From the NCBI GenBank assembly GCA_910586845.1, contig CAJUJV010000005.1:1-64000 (forward strand): a stretch of DNA of 64,000 nucleotides, read 5' to 3'. A program made the position numbers and the translations under genes. Under the pieces are notes generated by a model that did not search any database, was not told the origin of the DNA, and worked only from the letters and a program-made list of their open reading frames with translations. The DNA is from an uncultured Hungatella sp. (GTDB taxonomy: Bacteria; Bacillota; Clostridia; Lachnospirales; Lachnospiraceae). Numbering within the stretch: position 1 is the stretch's first letter; each line of letters opens with the position of its first letter. Of this stretch, positions 21,401-29,810 are shown one piece after another.

Positions 21401-24400
21401 CGGATCGAGAAACTGGATTCCGAGACCCATGAAAATCTGCTTCACGACGGGGCCATATTCCGGATTTACCGGGCAGAGCGGGATAATCCGCCTCACGGGA
21501 CCGGACGGGCGGCGGTTTATGAAAAAGAGACGCCTGTGACCGGGACCAGAACCTTTCTGGAAGCCATGGGGGCAGAATTTATCCGGGAGGCAGACGGAGA
21601 TAACCGGGATGGACTCTGCACCGGTCTGGTGCCTGCGGGGACTCCCATGTACCGGGAAGAGGACCAAGTGATCATGACCGATGACAAGGGAAAACGGACA
21701 GGAGACTTTAAGGCATTTACCACAGTAAGAGACGGACTCATGGAAAAGACGGAGCATCAGGGAAGCGGTTACGGACAGCAGACCACGGGATACCTGGAGA
21801 CCCCGGAGACGCTGGCGGCGGGAGTCTATGTTCTGGCAGAGGTAAAGCCTCCTGCAGGATACGTCCGCACCAGGCCCATAGCAGTGGAGATCTACAGCGA
21901 CGGGACGGCTTATTATAAAGAGGGCAGCGGGGGAGTCCGGATCCTGGCGGCTCTCTACGGAAAATTCCGGGACAAAAATCCCGCCGCCAGGATCTATGTG
22001 GAAAATACTCCTATTAAAATCCGGATAGAAAAGAAAAAGAAGAAACATGAATCCCTGACTTATAAGATAGACGGGCGGACAGACGGAAGTCTGGTCCAGA
22101 TCGGAGGAGATCCCGGCTGTGAATATGCATACAGCAGGGGGGAGTATCTGGGATACAGGTGGAAGAAAGGAACCCTGGAGTATCTGCAGAAGAGGAAAGA
22201 GGCAGGAGACCAGGTGGAGATGGTGTTTCACGATGGTGTTTTCGCCGGATACGGATATATTACCGTGGCCGCAGAAGAGGAGAAAGACGAGAATCCCTAT
22301 GTACCGGGGGCACAGATGACGCTGTATGAAGGGATCCGTCTGAAACCTTCAGGGGATACGGAGGATCACAGATATGAAGGCCTGGTGGTCAGAAGGAGTA
22401 CGGCAGGCAATGTGACGGGGATGTACGTAGAAAAAGGATACGGGGGGACCAGGACAGAATTTTGCAGAAGGTATGGGGAGGCTGGCAGATCTTACTGGGA
22501 TGGTGTGGAAGCGGAACGGCCCGATACGGATATTCTCTGGTATGATCTGGGAGATCTGGACATATTTGCGGACCGCTACATAGAGGGAAAGAAGATTTCC
22601 TACGGATATAATAGGGACCATGGGCTGGTAAATCTGGAACAGCTGGAAAATGACAGGAGGACTATGGCAGGTCCGGATCGGGAATTCTCTATATTTGCCT
22701 TTAAAGGAGGCAGACCTTACCTGGAACTGGCAGGAGGAGATTTTACAGAGGCAGAATACAGCGAAAAAGACAAAGTCCTGACCGTTCCTCCGGGCATGAC
22801 CGTCTGGCATTTGGACAGAGACGGTACCAGGGACAGCCTGGCAGATCCTCATACAGGTATGGCCTATGTGCCGGGAGAAAATGAAGGGGAAGTGTATGTG
22901 TGGCCAGTAAAGCTGACAAGAGACCGGGACGGCAGGATCACGGCAGCGGACAAGATCTCTACTTCCAGACCGGCGACCATAGGGGAAAACCGGGAGCCAG
23001 GGGCCCAGGGACAGGAGGAAGGCTTTCTCACAGGGACCTGGCAGCCGGCAGACGGAGCGGGGAGCCACAAGATGGCCTCTGCCGTCAGGAATTTCAGGGG
23101 AGACAGCCAGGATGGGGAGCCCCTGATCCATGAAAATCCGGGATCTTTTACGAAATCCATGCTGCCGGTGCTCAACGTTCTGGGACTTCCCGTTTATTAC
23201 AGGAGAAGCGAAGGCACTTATGAAAAAAATATTCTGCTCTATGACAGGGACGGAGACCTGGTGCGGAGAAAAGATTCGGATCTGACCGGCGATTTCGGCA
23301 GAGCCTCTTATCTGGCAGAGACCGGAGATCCGCAAACCTCTGTCCTGTACCACAGGCAGGGGGAAAGTTATATGGTGGAGAACACCTGGATCACAGGAGA
23401 ACAGGCGCCCAATGATCCCTTTGACAATTCCATGACCGACGGCCGGGCAGACCTGCTGAAACGTGTGCCGGCAGGAGTTTATATCATGGAAGAGATCAAA
23501 GCCCCGCCTGGTTATATAAAAGGATTTCCCAAAGGCGTGACCGTAGAGGAAACGGGAGAGATCCGTACATCGGAGATGGAGGATGACAGGACCAGGGTCC
23601 TGTTCAGGAAGATCGACGGTTCTGACACATACGAATATGAGATCCTGGATATGGGTCTGAGAGACAGTCGGGGAAGGCCTGAGACCGTGGGGACGAAAGA
23701 AGAAGGAAAAGGAAGCTTCGGCCACGGACAGGTGCCGGGAGCAAGGCTGGTTCTCTGTGACGAAACGGGCTGTCGGGCCGTCGGATGGACCACTGCAGAG
23801 GAACCCATGTATCTGGAGGGTCTTCCGGAGGGGAATTATGTGCTCAAAGAGGAGGGGACGCCAAAGGGGTTTATTACCTGTGCCCCCGTGACCGTGAAGA
23901 TCCGAGGCAGTGGTCAGGTCCAGGTTGTAGATCTTTTTAATGACCACACAAAAGTGGAGTTTGAAAAATATTCTCTCGAAGGAGAAGAGAGGGTCCCGGT
24001 AAAAGGCGCCGGATTTGCTCTCTATGAGGCTATGACTGATGAGCGAGGACAGGTAGTATGGAGAGACGGACAGCCGGTCTGTGACAGGGACAGACTGATG
24101 GCTGTCTGGGAAACCGGCGACGGAAAAATATACGAAGAGTTCACACAGGCTTTTGAGCAGATGTACAGAGATTACGGAACCGGCGGACGGAGTCTGGCCT
24201 GGGTGACAGACGGAAAAGAGCACAGGGCAGATTATGTGTCCCACAGCCAGATCGAAGGCCTTCTGGGAGATCCGGCATTTCCGGCCAGTGCAGAAATGTT
24301 CTTTTTGGCTGACGGCGGACAGACCATCCGAATCCTTGTCTATGAACAGCATGACAACCGACAGGGCCGGGATTTTACATATGAATATCAGTTTGACTAT

Positions 24401-27400
24401 AAAAAGCTTCCCGATATCAGTCCCTGTGCGGTCTCCTATGAGACTCAGGACCGGGTGCGCAGACTGGACTATCTTCCTCCGGGAAAGGAGTACGTTCTGG
24501 TGGAGACCAGGCCTCCGGCAGGCTACGGAAAAGCAGAAGACAGACTGATTAAGGTGGAAGACACCGCGCAGATCCAGCGGCACAGGATCCTGAATCAGGA
24601 GAGCAGTATTCTGATTTCCAAATGTGGACAAACCCGGGAAGGGGACAGAGTGAGAGAACTGCCGGGTGCGGTCATGGTTCTGTACCGGGCAGGGGCTGAG
24701 GGAGAGTTTATCAGAGATCAGGAACATCTGGCGGCCCGGTGGGTCAGCGGGCAGGATGGAGTCTATACGGAGACCGATCGGATCAACGGACGGATTCCGG
24801 AGGGGTATGAAAAGGGAGATCTGAAACCTCACCGGCTCACCCGGCTTCCGGATGGGATCTACTACCTGGCAGAACAGAAGAGTCCGGACTATTATACTCT
24901 CATGGAGCCCATAAAGCTGGTCTTCTCTCAAAAAGAACAGACCCGGATAGTCAGGGCAGCCAACCGGCCGGCGGAAGGCGAACTGGAGATCCTGAAAAAA
25001 GACGGCCAGGGAGATCTGCTGGAAGGAGCCCTGTTCCGGCTCACTGCCTGCCGGGACCCTGAAGGTGAACAACCGGTATTTACAAGAGATCTCAGCGGCC
25101 ATCAGGGAAGGACCCTGGCCAGGAATCTTCCCGTCGGGGAGACGGCTCCCGACGGGTCTGTGAAACCATACTGGTATCGTATTCAGGAGATTACTCCGCC
25201 GGAGGGCTATGAATCGGACAGACAGGTACATGTGTTCCGATTTCCGCCGGATGATCAGGGAAAATCCTGGAACTGCGGGCAGAGAGCCCAGGTACGGCTG
25301 GAGATCACGGACAGGAAAACCAGGGTTGTCATCGGAAAGAGAAACTTTGAGCACCCGGGTCAGTGGGTCGCGGGGGCGGAGATGGCAGTCTATAAGACAG
25401 AAGGGAGAGATGAGACGGGACAATATGTCACAGGAGAAGAGCCGGAGATGACCTGGGTCACAGGAAAGGAGGAGACCCGGGTGCTGGAGGGCCTGACAGC
25501 GGGACAGACCTATGTGCTGACAGAGAAGAAAGCGCCGGAGGGCTATGAGAAGATGGAACCTGTTGTGTTTACGCTGTCATCAGACGGAAGAAAGATCAGT
25601 GCCGTCACGGGACAGACGGGCAGGATCAGGGCCTGTGTCTGTGAAGAATGTGATCAGATCCACTGTCTGGAACTTCAGGGCCGTTACGGGGTGAAAGTAG
25701 AGATGATTCTGAAAGACCAGAAGGGACAGACCCTTGCCGTATGGACGGCGGGAGGAGACGGCCATGATCTGGGGGAGACGGAGGGGATCCGTGACGGAGA
25801 AGTCTGCTGTCTGACAGAGATCACGGTTTACAGTGACGGCTCCAGAGAAGTGACAGGATACACGACAAGGACGGTTCATCTGTCTGATGAGGGAGTCTGG
25901 AGGGTTCCTGACAGGACCGTGAGAAGAGTTCATACAGAGCTGACCCGGTCTGACGGGAAACTGATAAGGGAATGGAATCCGTCAGAGCTTCTGCCGTCTG
26001 TGGATGCAGGCATCCGCCGGCACGGAACCTCTGTTTTTCAGAAAGAAACGGAATATTGTCTTGCGGAGACCACGATTTACAGCGACAAAAGCGTGAGGGA
26101 CAGCGGAAAATTCGGCTTTCTGATTGATGAGTACGGCTCTGTCTCAGGACTTCTGGCCATGGACCGAAAGCAGAAGACACAGGTCAGCAAACTGGAATCC
26201 AAGGGGCAGATCCAGCTGGAGGGAGCTCTGATGCAGGTTCTGAGAGAGGACAGAAGTCTTGTGGAACAGTGGATCTCCGGAAAAGAGCCTCATGTCCTGG
26301 AGGCGGTCCTGGATCCGGAGAAAACATATATCCTGCGGGAGGAGGCGGCTCCCATGGGCTACAGTTACGCGAATGAGATCTGGTTTAAGGCAGCAGGAGG
26401 GGAGTATGTAAGCCAGGTAGTGATGGAGGATAAAGAGACAAAAGTCGTTCTGAGCAAAAAGGGGTCTGAAGGCGAAGAGCTTCCCGGAGCGTTGCTGCAG
26501 GTACTGGACCTGTCGGGAAATGTGGCGGAGCAGTGGATCTCCGGCACAGAGCCTTATGAGATCCGAGGAAAACTTCAGGCGGGAGCAGCCTACATTTTCC
26601 ATGAGGAAAAGCCTCCCCCAGGGTACGCTTATGGAGAAGACGTGAAATTTACCGTATCTGTTGACGGAAGCACGGACAGGACGGAGCTGTCCAATATTCC
26701 CACCCGGGTGGAAGTGAGCAAGAGGGATATGGCAGAAGACAGGGAACTGGAGGGAGCAGTCCTTCAGGTCCTGGACAGATCAGGAAATGTTGTGGAGGAA
26801 TGGATCTCAGAGACAGAACCCCATACCATAACGGGAAAGCTTCAGGCAGGAGCAGCCTATTATCTCCATGAGAAAACCCCGCCTCAGGGGTATCAATGTG
26901 CCGAAGACCTGGAGTTTACCGTATCCAGAGACGGAAAAACAGATGTGGTTGTCATGAGAGACAGGGCCCTGGAGACAGAGGTTCCGCCGGGAACAAGAAA
27001 ACGAAAGACACCGCCCCGTACCCAGATACCGGAGCAGACGGTGAAGAAAAAGACGGGAAAGGTATACGGGGAGTACCAAAAAGAACTGCCGGATCAGAGA
27101 GTGCCCGTAAGCAGAGCTTTTACAAACCTGGGTCTGCCGGAAACAGGACACAAAGGAGTGCACCTGGGTCTCGTGATCTGCATGGCAGCAGGTTTATCGG
27201 CAGCCATATGGGCGCTGCTGAGACGATTTGGGAAGAGAAAAAAAGGAAAGAGGGCGGCATTTCTGTGTCTGTGCCTGGTAATGACGGTTTTTATGGCCGG
27301 TACGGCATGGGCCGACAGGGTTGAGGTAAAACCGGATGGAAAGATTCTGGTAACTGGGGAGATCTGTCTCACAGAGGACGGCTCCCCGGATCCTCTTGCG

Positions 27401-28207
27401 GAGATTTATGAGTATAAGACGATTGAATACCGGCAGCAGTCCTGCCAGATCGTGGAGGTGATGACAGAACCGGAGACCAGGGAGGTGGAAAAGGAGATTG
27501 TCTATGAAGAGGTGGAACAGACAGATGTTCTGCCGGAAACCCTTTCCGTCACGGTGAAAGACGAAAGATACGGGAGGCGGACAGAAAAAGAATTCCCGGT
27601 CCTGGATGTGGAATTCTATAACTGGCGGTGGACAGAAGGATTTGAGTTTCCTCTTCTCGTGGAGGAGGCGGATGCAGAGGTATATGAACTGGGAGGAAAC
27701 CTGGTGCCTGCCAGAGAAGAACGGCCTTTTGAAGGATATGAAGACGAGGTCCTCAGGCTTATTTCCGTTGACCCTGAGTATTACAGGGTGACAGCCGTGG
27801 ACTGGCTGGGAGAGTCCTGGCTGGGAGAAGATCAGAAAATATACCGCAGGGCCCTGGCCGAAGGGGAAAAATATGTGGCGGACTGCAAAGTCATATACGG
27901 CGGGACTGCCGTACTGGAGCCTGTAAAAGGCCTTGCATGGCAGGCTGTCTATGAACAGGTCAGAGAGGAGACCGAAGAAGAGACAGAGGAAAGGGGAAGG
28001 ACCACACAGGAGACAGAGCCTGCAGATCATGAGCCGGCGGATCCGACAGAAGAAGAGGAAGAGCAACAGGGGGCAGAAGAACACAGATGGTATCAGACCA
28101 TTATGGGCCGGGTTATGATCTCCATAGGGATCCTGTTTCTGCTGATCCCCGCCGCGGCCGCCATAATCCGCAGGAAGGAAAAGCGGCGGAAGGCTTTCCC
28201 AAAATGA
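15401..28207 (+). CDS. Giant SpaA/Cna-B adhesin with internal LPETG, fused in frame to a second membrane protein
   Basis: A 4268-residue protein. A signal peptide (about 1-34) and a unique N-terminal region precede a long series of SpaA/Cna-B (prealbumin-like) domains. Lys-bearing strands start near residues 357, 777, 1510, 1999, 2851, 3070, 3193 and 3308, and three similar repeats of about 87 residues lie at about 3593-3853. At least ten ExxxPxGY-like motifs (LAEVKPPAGY, MEEIKAPPGY, LTEKKAPEGY, FHEEKPPPGY) carry the Glu expected to catalyse Lys-Asn isopeptide bonds. LPETG at 3912-3916, a hydrophobic helix and RRFGKRKKGKR form a complete sortase sorting signal. The frame then continues through a second signal-peptide-like segment (to about 3971), about 270 acidic extracellular-type residues and a final membrane helix with a KEKRRK end. 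No sortase gene is present in the window. The start overlaps the previous stop. Confidence 0.85.
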   Translation: MKKEVRRQTACLLSLALTVAVITPWTFPKDVLAEGQIVAAGSGDWHYYCIDGNGYASNGVCSRGDRYTRVSTKAETEAGERPVIFWALLSFLSAYEQEEEAAAAVAAINRKAEAAGLRRIDRAVTEADLKGVLHSAEVRRKYDWLDFVVDHEEEYLRLAGLLRGSSRTKGGQEIPFLLRDAVSLSEAVAGIAQDGGFVLEFDPSGNDGDFLAKVPLKLSADGENWQEGTINGWNAEKSRTGIRFTNPDPEAGPLYLKFDPEGTEYESAAGGYGSPDDCYTDSIEVWKCVQCYGTHVTGDLFHPLEDHQRNVRLELKTVPAAWYGIIGGRQAKAAGAKTGGSLEFQIYRHEEDMKADYRVQLYKYDHETGNPLEGAVFDLYERFDDREQVNRERDGPVQIYEGGGDYAGGITHSPVWWDGFRRAASVRTDRDGHGEYRFEKGYHYDKTFCDGHPAPVFVQVPEEEIDDETGEVINEPEILEARAVNGELAAKWLGCEADCREKAEGDRRGVHFHWLMEEVDYDEIRAAAETGDCVQAGPAESAQPEEAYERSGCRQDCEETYAVFISMRYSYTFAETAAREGYILHGGHKDHIPIEIITTDSSQNGANSVFGGGYSESVTGCFATAAADPAKPQQEKAEPEKGLETVTYYTQQIHSMKMDGTVREPVLAGLRETFQATESDGDRASVGTPSTPSKAGRNRSFLFSVAKSRARTMSRQGEAGPWRGREDSGLFSKAYQEALWSAGCGEENKPGPADRYSHSSGMDGEEEAFRIYDHRTEGEIHIRKQDMELSPGETQGDAVLEGAVYGLFAAQDLVHPDGTTGIVFRQNDLAAVACTDKEGEASFMAITEAPGHTYDYGAGKIVERKDGWNGQFPENLYTRNHEEDDYRGDHRYTRSYADLTGANGNCWIGRPLFLGNYYIKELSRSEGYELSVNGHGDQVSNYGYSLDVSVPRGQGSAALTTAPYVEPQSLGQEEDTMANVINFVVTSRGTAEKGYDMILSRFPQGTKLYRKDCSSENTEFLAGTGQMEKRYLYDALGQPVYQTADRDDAYPKLNPDGSFMTEEAAVSRTVTSMGRASIQSICEETAEEILNEEPGQRENGKRLDLKGEKSRQFLYIKMKVEAILRANGYQTPKKTVQGKSRYSDMTEGIYDRGVRQGYPDPEGLSGTEPGEPALRTVYGYPVVKTELPEKTKDGRELTAADAILSLVDFYCENPWYSFGGIDGYEETDGGWVFSLYAGVAGNPENYIVLMGSEEESMICHRLPWIPDDPGKSPRWAYVTYSNMPEDHGFGTWENFSSWQILGMYRCSAVLVSDGVVEGDGTVRSRTVKRNVYYKKGEILRDKNGNALQAFEWVEKKLPVSQSREIDTWTPVAVEQKDGALIAHGQGSYTDAYGVFHSDRETGRETVYKLVLPRKEVILGQEELKLLPPGSGFREGDRMGAGDYALRALKAGVMVCLDYEDQRLSGDGLYVRPVSLAYPGQEFYFQDGDKRPGEGTRNHPITVEERIIRQPVRIDKSVRDKEGGERALDGFRFKIYLKSNLQRLYRDPEGKIVWVDRKGREVDPGSVRRSFPAAVVRYDTKVPHKTDPLYKDHLNSVQADPVLYKTEKGLIADNPSSGYTRLLETENGVLNYEKFFDAIYTANRDKWDGPGPGFTSHRPLGNRVNRCREAEENAEASDNVRQFAINWYLEQEVRKLTREAGETEALAAYSDQIYDRALRQAIEKSRNYLRPFFEYDLDRLYAVPWDSEKGGGKDKDTRTLSADTEEGGSCYGISGYLPYGTYVVVEQQPLEFMEGDLANREYDTDRPKEILIPSVYEEDSRPSGQKSMNSFYRYRREESPEDQAARFLIRFREEDHVIRAHNYHGDFEIYKYGLDLDRITNGAAVAGEGAGTGDYFALSQSLYRPYHNYYNPEDDRTGGEVSYYLTEGMDGREGISRIYRYSSVSEQGRGQTMTGASTAIHGKYSHALVPWTMAIPENGRKRDREGAAEVSFMDFPYKNRLRIEKLDSETHENLLHDGAIFRIYRAERDNPPHGTGRAAVYEKETPVTGTRTFLEAMGAEFIREADGDNRDGLCTGLVPAGTPMYREEDQVIMTDDKGKRTGDFKAFTTVRDGLMEKTEHQGSGYGQQTTGYLETPETLAAGVYVLAEVKPPAGYVRTRPIAVEIYSDGTAYYKEGSGGVRILAALYGKFRDKNPAARIYVENTPIKIRIEKKKKKHESLTYKIDGRTDGSLVQIGGDPGCEYAYSRGEYLGYRWKKGTLEYLQKRKEAGDQVEMVFHDGVFAGYGYITVAAEEEKDENPYVPGAQMTLYEGIRLKPSGDTEDHRYEGLVVRRSTAGNVTGMYVEKGYGGTRTEFCRRYGEAGRSYWDGVEAERPDTDILWYDLGDLDIFADRYIEGKKISYGYNRDHGLVNLEQLENDRRTMAGPDREFSIFAFKGGRPYLELAGGDFTEAEYSEKDKVLTVPPGMTVWHLDRDGTRDSLADPHTGMAYVPGENEGEVYVWPVKLTRDRDGRITAADKISTSRPATIGENREPGAQGQEEGFLTGTWQPADGAGSHKMASAVRNFRGDSQDGEPLIHENPGSFTKSMLPVLNVLGLPVYYRRSEGTYEKNILLYDRDGDLVRRKDSDLTGDFGRASYLAETGDPQTSVLYHRQGESYMVENTWITGEQAPNDPFDNSMTDGRADLLKRVPAGVYIMEEIKAPPGYIKGFPKGVTVEETGEIRTSEMEDDRTRVLFRKIDGSDTYEYEILDMGLRDSRGRPETVGTKEEGKGSFGHGQVPGARLVLCDETGCRAVGWTTAEEPMYLEGLPEGNYVLKEEGTPKGFITCAPVTVKIRGSGQVQVVDLFNDHTKVEFEKYSLEGEERVPVKGAGFALYEAMTDERGQVVWRDGQPVCDRDRLMAVWETGDGKIYEEFTQAFEQMYRDYGTGGRSLAWVTDGKEHRADYVSHSQIEGLLGDPAFPASAEMFFLADGGQTIRILVYEQHDNRQGRDFTYEYQFDYKKLPDISPCAVSYETQDRVRRLDYLPPGKEYVLVETRPPAGYGKAEDRLIKVEDTAQIQRHRILNQESSILISKCGQTREGDRVRELPGAVMVLYRAGAEGEFIRDQEHLAARWVSGQDGVYTETDRINGRIPEGYEKGDLKPHRLTRLPDGIYYLAEQKSPDYYTLMEPIKLVFSQKEQTRIVRAANRPAEGELEILKKDGQGDLLEGALFRLTACRDPEGEQPVFTRDLSGHQGRTLARNLPVGETAPDGSVKPYWYRIQEITPPEGYESDRQVHVFRFPPDDQGKSWNCGQRAQVRLEITDRKTRVVIGKRNFEHPGQWVAGAEMAVYKTEGRDETGQYVTGEEPEMTWVTGKEETRVLEGLTAGQTYVLTEKKAPEGYEKMEPVVFTLSSDGRKISAVTGQTGRIRACVCEECDQIHCLELQGRYGVKVEMILKDQKGQTLAVWTAGGDGHDLGETEGIRDGEVCCLTEITVYSDGSREVTGYTTRTVHLSDEGVWRVPDRTVRRVHTELTRSDGKLIREWNPSELLPSVDAGIRRHGTSVFQKETEYCLAETTIYSDKSVRDSGKFGFLIDEYGSVSGLLAMDRKQKTQVSKLESKGQIQLEGALMQVLREDRSLVEQWISGKEPHVLEAVLDPEKTYILREEAAPMGYSYANEIWFKAAGGEYVSQVVMEDKETKVVLSKKGSEGEELPGALLQVLDLSGNVAEQWISGTEPYEIRGKLQAGAAYIFHEEKPPPGYAYGEDVKFTVSVDGSTDRTELSNIPTRVEVSKRDMAEDRELEGAVLQVLDRSGNVVEEWISETEPHTITGKLQAGAAYYLHEKTPPQGYQCAEDLEFTVSRDGKTDVVVMRDRALETEVPPGTRKRKTPPRTQIPEQTVKKKTGKVYGEYQKELPDQRVPVSRAFTNLGLPETGHKGVHLGLVICMAAGLSAAIWALLRRFGKRKKGKRAAFLCLCLVMTVFMAGTAWADRVEVKPDGKILVTGEICLTEDGSPDPLAEIYEYKTIEYRQQSCQIVEVMTEPETREVEKEIVYEEVEQTDVLPETLSVTVKDERYGRRTEKEFPVLDVEFYNWRWTEGFEFPLLVEEADAEVYELGGNLVPAREERPFEGYEDEVLRLISVDPEYYRVTAVDWLGESWLGEDQKIYRRALAEGEKYVADCKVIYGGTAVLEPVKGLAWQAVYEQVREETEEETEERGRTTQETEPADHEPADPTEEEEEQQGAEEHRWYQTIMGRVMISIGILFLLIPAAAAIIRRKEKRRKAFPK
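26178..26960 (+). repeat. Three tandem SpaA/Cna-B repeats of about 260 bp
   Basis: Three consecutive segments encode closely related domains of about 87 residues. Each has a Lys strand (VSKLESKG, VLSKKGSE, VSKRDMAE), LEGAxxQVL, VxEWIS or VEQWIS, and an ExxxPxGY end. Their mutual similarity exceeds that of the other domains, which points to recent duplication. Confidence 0.75.
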
Positions 28208-28257
28208 ATTTTTCTGGTATGATAGAGGAAGCATCATAAGACAGGAGGAGTCAGGGA

Positions 28258-29751
28258 ATGAGAGAATGCGGAATATTGCTGCCCATAGCCAGCCTGCCGT
28301 CAGATTACGGTATCGGGACTTTTTCCAAAGAGGCCTATGAGTTCGTGGATCAGCTGAAAGCAGCAGGGCAGAGCTACTGGCAGATTCTGCCCCTTGGACC
28401 TACAGGCTATGGGGACTCGCCCTACCAGGCATTTTCGGCTTTTGCAGGCAATCCTTATTTCATTGATCTGGAGCAGCTGACGGAACAGGGATTACTGACG
28501 TTAAAAGAATGTCGGGAGGCGGATTTTGGAGACAGAGAAGACTGTATTGACTATGAGAAGATCTACAACAGCCGGTTTGACGTACTGAAAAAAGCCTTTC
28601 TGCGTTGGAAGGAGCAGCCAAAGGCCCGGGGACAGAAGATGGAGGAGATATTCGGACAGGAACTGGCGGAGGAAACCAGGGAATACTGCTTCTACGCGGC
28701 TTTAAAGAGACATTTCAAGGATGTGAGCTGGGAAAAGTGGGATGAGGATATCCGCCTGAGAAAAGAAGAGGCCGTGGAAAGATACAGGGATCTTCTGAAG
28801 GAGGACATCAACTTTTACGGATTTTTGCAGGTCATGTTTCAGCGCCAGTGGAAAAAGCTGAAAGACTATGCCAACTCCCGGGGGATCCGCTTTATCGGGG
28901 ATATCCCCATTTATGTGGCTCTCGACAGTGCCGATGCCTGGAGCCGGCCGGAACTGTTCCAGTTTGATAAAAACCGTCAGCCCAGAGCGGTGGCAGGCTG
29001 CCCTCCGGATGCTTTTTCCGACACAGGCCAGCTGTGGGGCAATCCTCTCTATAACTGGGGATACCATAAGAAAACAGGCTTTGCCTGGTGGCTGGAGCGG
29101 ATGAGGTATTGTTTCCGGCTCTACGATGTGGTCAGAGTGGACCATTTCCGCGGATTTGACGAGTATTATGCCATCCCGGCAAAAGATACAACAGCGGTAA
29201 ACGGCACCTGGAAGAAGGGTCCGGGACTGGCTCTGTTCCGGAAGATGAAAGAGACGTTCGGAGAGCTGAACATCATCGCGGAGGATCTGGGATTTTTGAC
29301 TCCCAGCGTCCATAAGCTGCTGAAAAACACAGGGTTTCCCGGGATGAAGGTGCTGCAGTTTGCGTTCAGCGTGGGCGAAAGAAGCAATTATCTGCCTTAT
29401 TTCTACGAGCATAACTGCGTGGTTTACACAGGGACTCATGACAATGATACTACCAGGGGCTGGTTTGAATCCATGGACACGGATGAGAAAGAATTCACTC
29501 AGAAATATATGGACAACCCTCAGACTTCTCCGGAGGAGGTTTCCTGGGATTTCATCCGTCTGGCAGTGTCAAGCGTGGCAGATCTGGCGGTGATCCCTCT
29601 CCAGGATTATCTGTGTATAGGAAAAGAAGGCCGGATCAATACGCCGTCCACTCTGGGAGGAAATTGGACGTGGAGGCTGAGAAAGGGGCAGTTTACGGAG
29701 GAAATCATAGAGAGATGCAGAGAACTTAACTGGACTTACGGAAGATGCTGA
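28258..29751 (+). CDS. malQ: 4-alpha-glucanotransferase (amylomaltase)
   Basis: GH77 enzyme that transfers glucan chains between maltodextrins, acting with glycogen breakdown. The 497 residues match the family. It starts with the typical ECGILLPIASLPSDYGIGTF, has YGDSPYQAFSAFAGNP, the nucleophile region DVVRVDHFRGFDEYYA, the acid/base region NIIAEDLGFLT, and THDNDTTRGW. The start follows GGAGGAG. It lies 50 bases after the giant adhesin and could be read from the same transcript, although its functional partner glgB is at 5.7-8.0 kb. Confidence 0.96.
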   Translation: MRECGILLPIASLPSDYGIGTFSKEAYEFVDQLKAAGQSYWQILPLGPTGYGDSPYQAFSAFAGNPYFIDLEQLTEQGLLTLKECREADFGDREDCIDYEKIYNSRFDVLKKAFLRWKEQPKARGQKMEEIFGQELAEETREYCFYAALKRHFKDVSWEKWDEDIRLRKEEAVERYRDLLKEDINFYGFLQVMFQRQWKKLKDYANSRGIRFIGDIPIYVALDSADAWSRPELFQFDKNRQPRAVAGCPPDAFSDTGQLWGNPLYNWGYHKKTGFAWWLERMRYCFRLYDVVRVDHFRGFDEYYAIPAKDTTAVNGTWKKGPGLALFRKMKETFGELNIIAEDLGFLTPSVHKLLKNTGFPGMKVLQFAFSVGERSNYLPYFYEHNCVVYTGTHDNDTTRGWFESMDTDEKEFTQKYMDNPQTSPEEVSWDFIRLAVSSVADLAVIPLQDYLCIGKEGRINTPSTLGGNWTWRLRKGQFTEEIIERCRELNWTYGRC

Positions 29752-29756
29752 CAGAA

Positions 29757-29804
29757 TAAAATGCCGGCGGATTGTCCGAAAATCCGGAACAATCTGCCGG
29801 CATT
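29757..29804 (-). terminator. Terminator between malQ and the minus-strand gene
   Basis: A 16-bp stem (AATGCCGGCGGATTGT with ACAATCTGCCGGCATT, one G-U) is followed by TTTTATT on the minus strand. It most clearly ends the minus-strand gene and may also stop malQ transcripts. Confidence 0.75.
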
Positions 29805-29810
29805 GGCCGG

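Noticed and set aside
22349..25423. A 1024-codon open frame on the minus strand
   Set aside because: It lies entirely opposite the giant adhesin gene, has no ribosome site or recognisable domain, and is explained by the codon bias of the coding strand. Similar antisense frames opposite glnA, pepD and others were also dropped.
27238..27244. Firm call of programmed -1 frameshifting at the A7 tract
   Set aside because: The heptamer is in the correct phase, but no clear downstream pseudoknot or upstream Shine-Dalgarno stimulator was identified, so it is kept only as one alternative.
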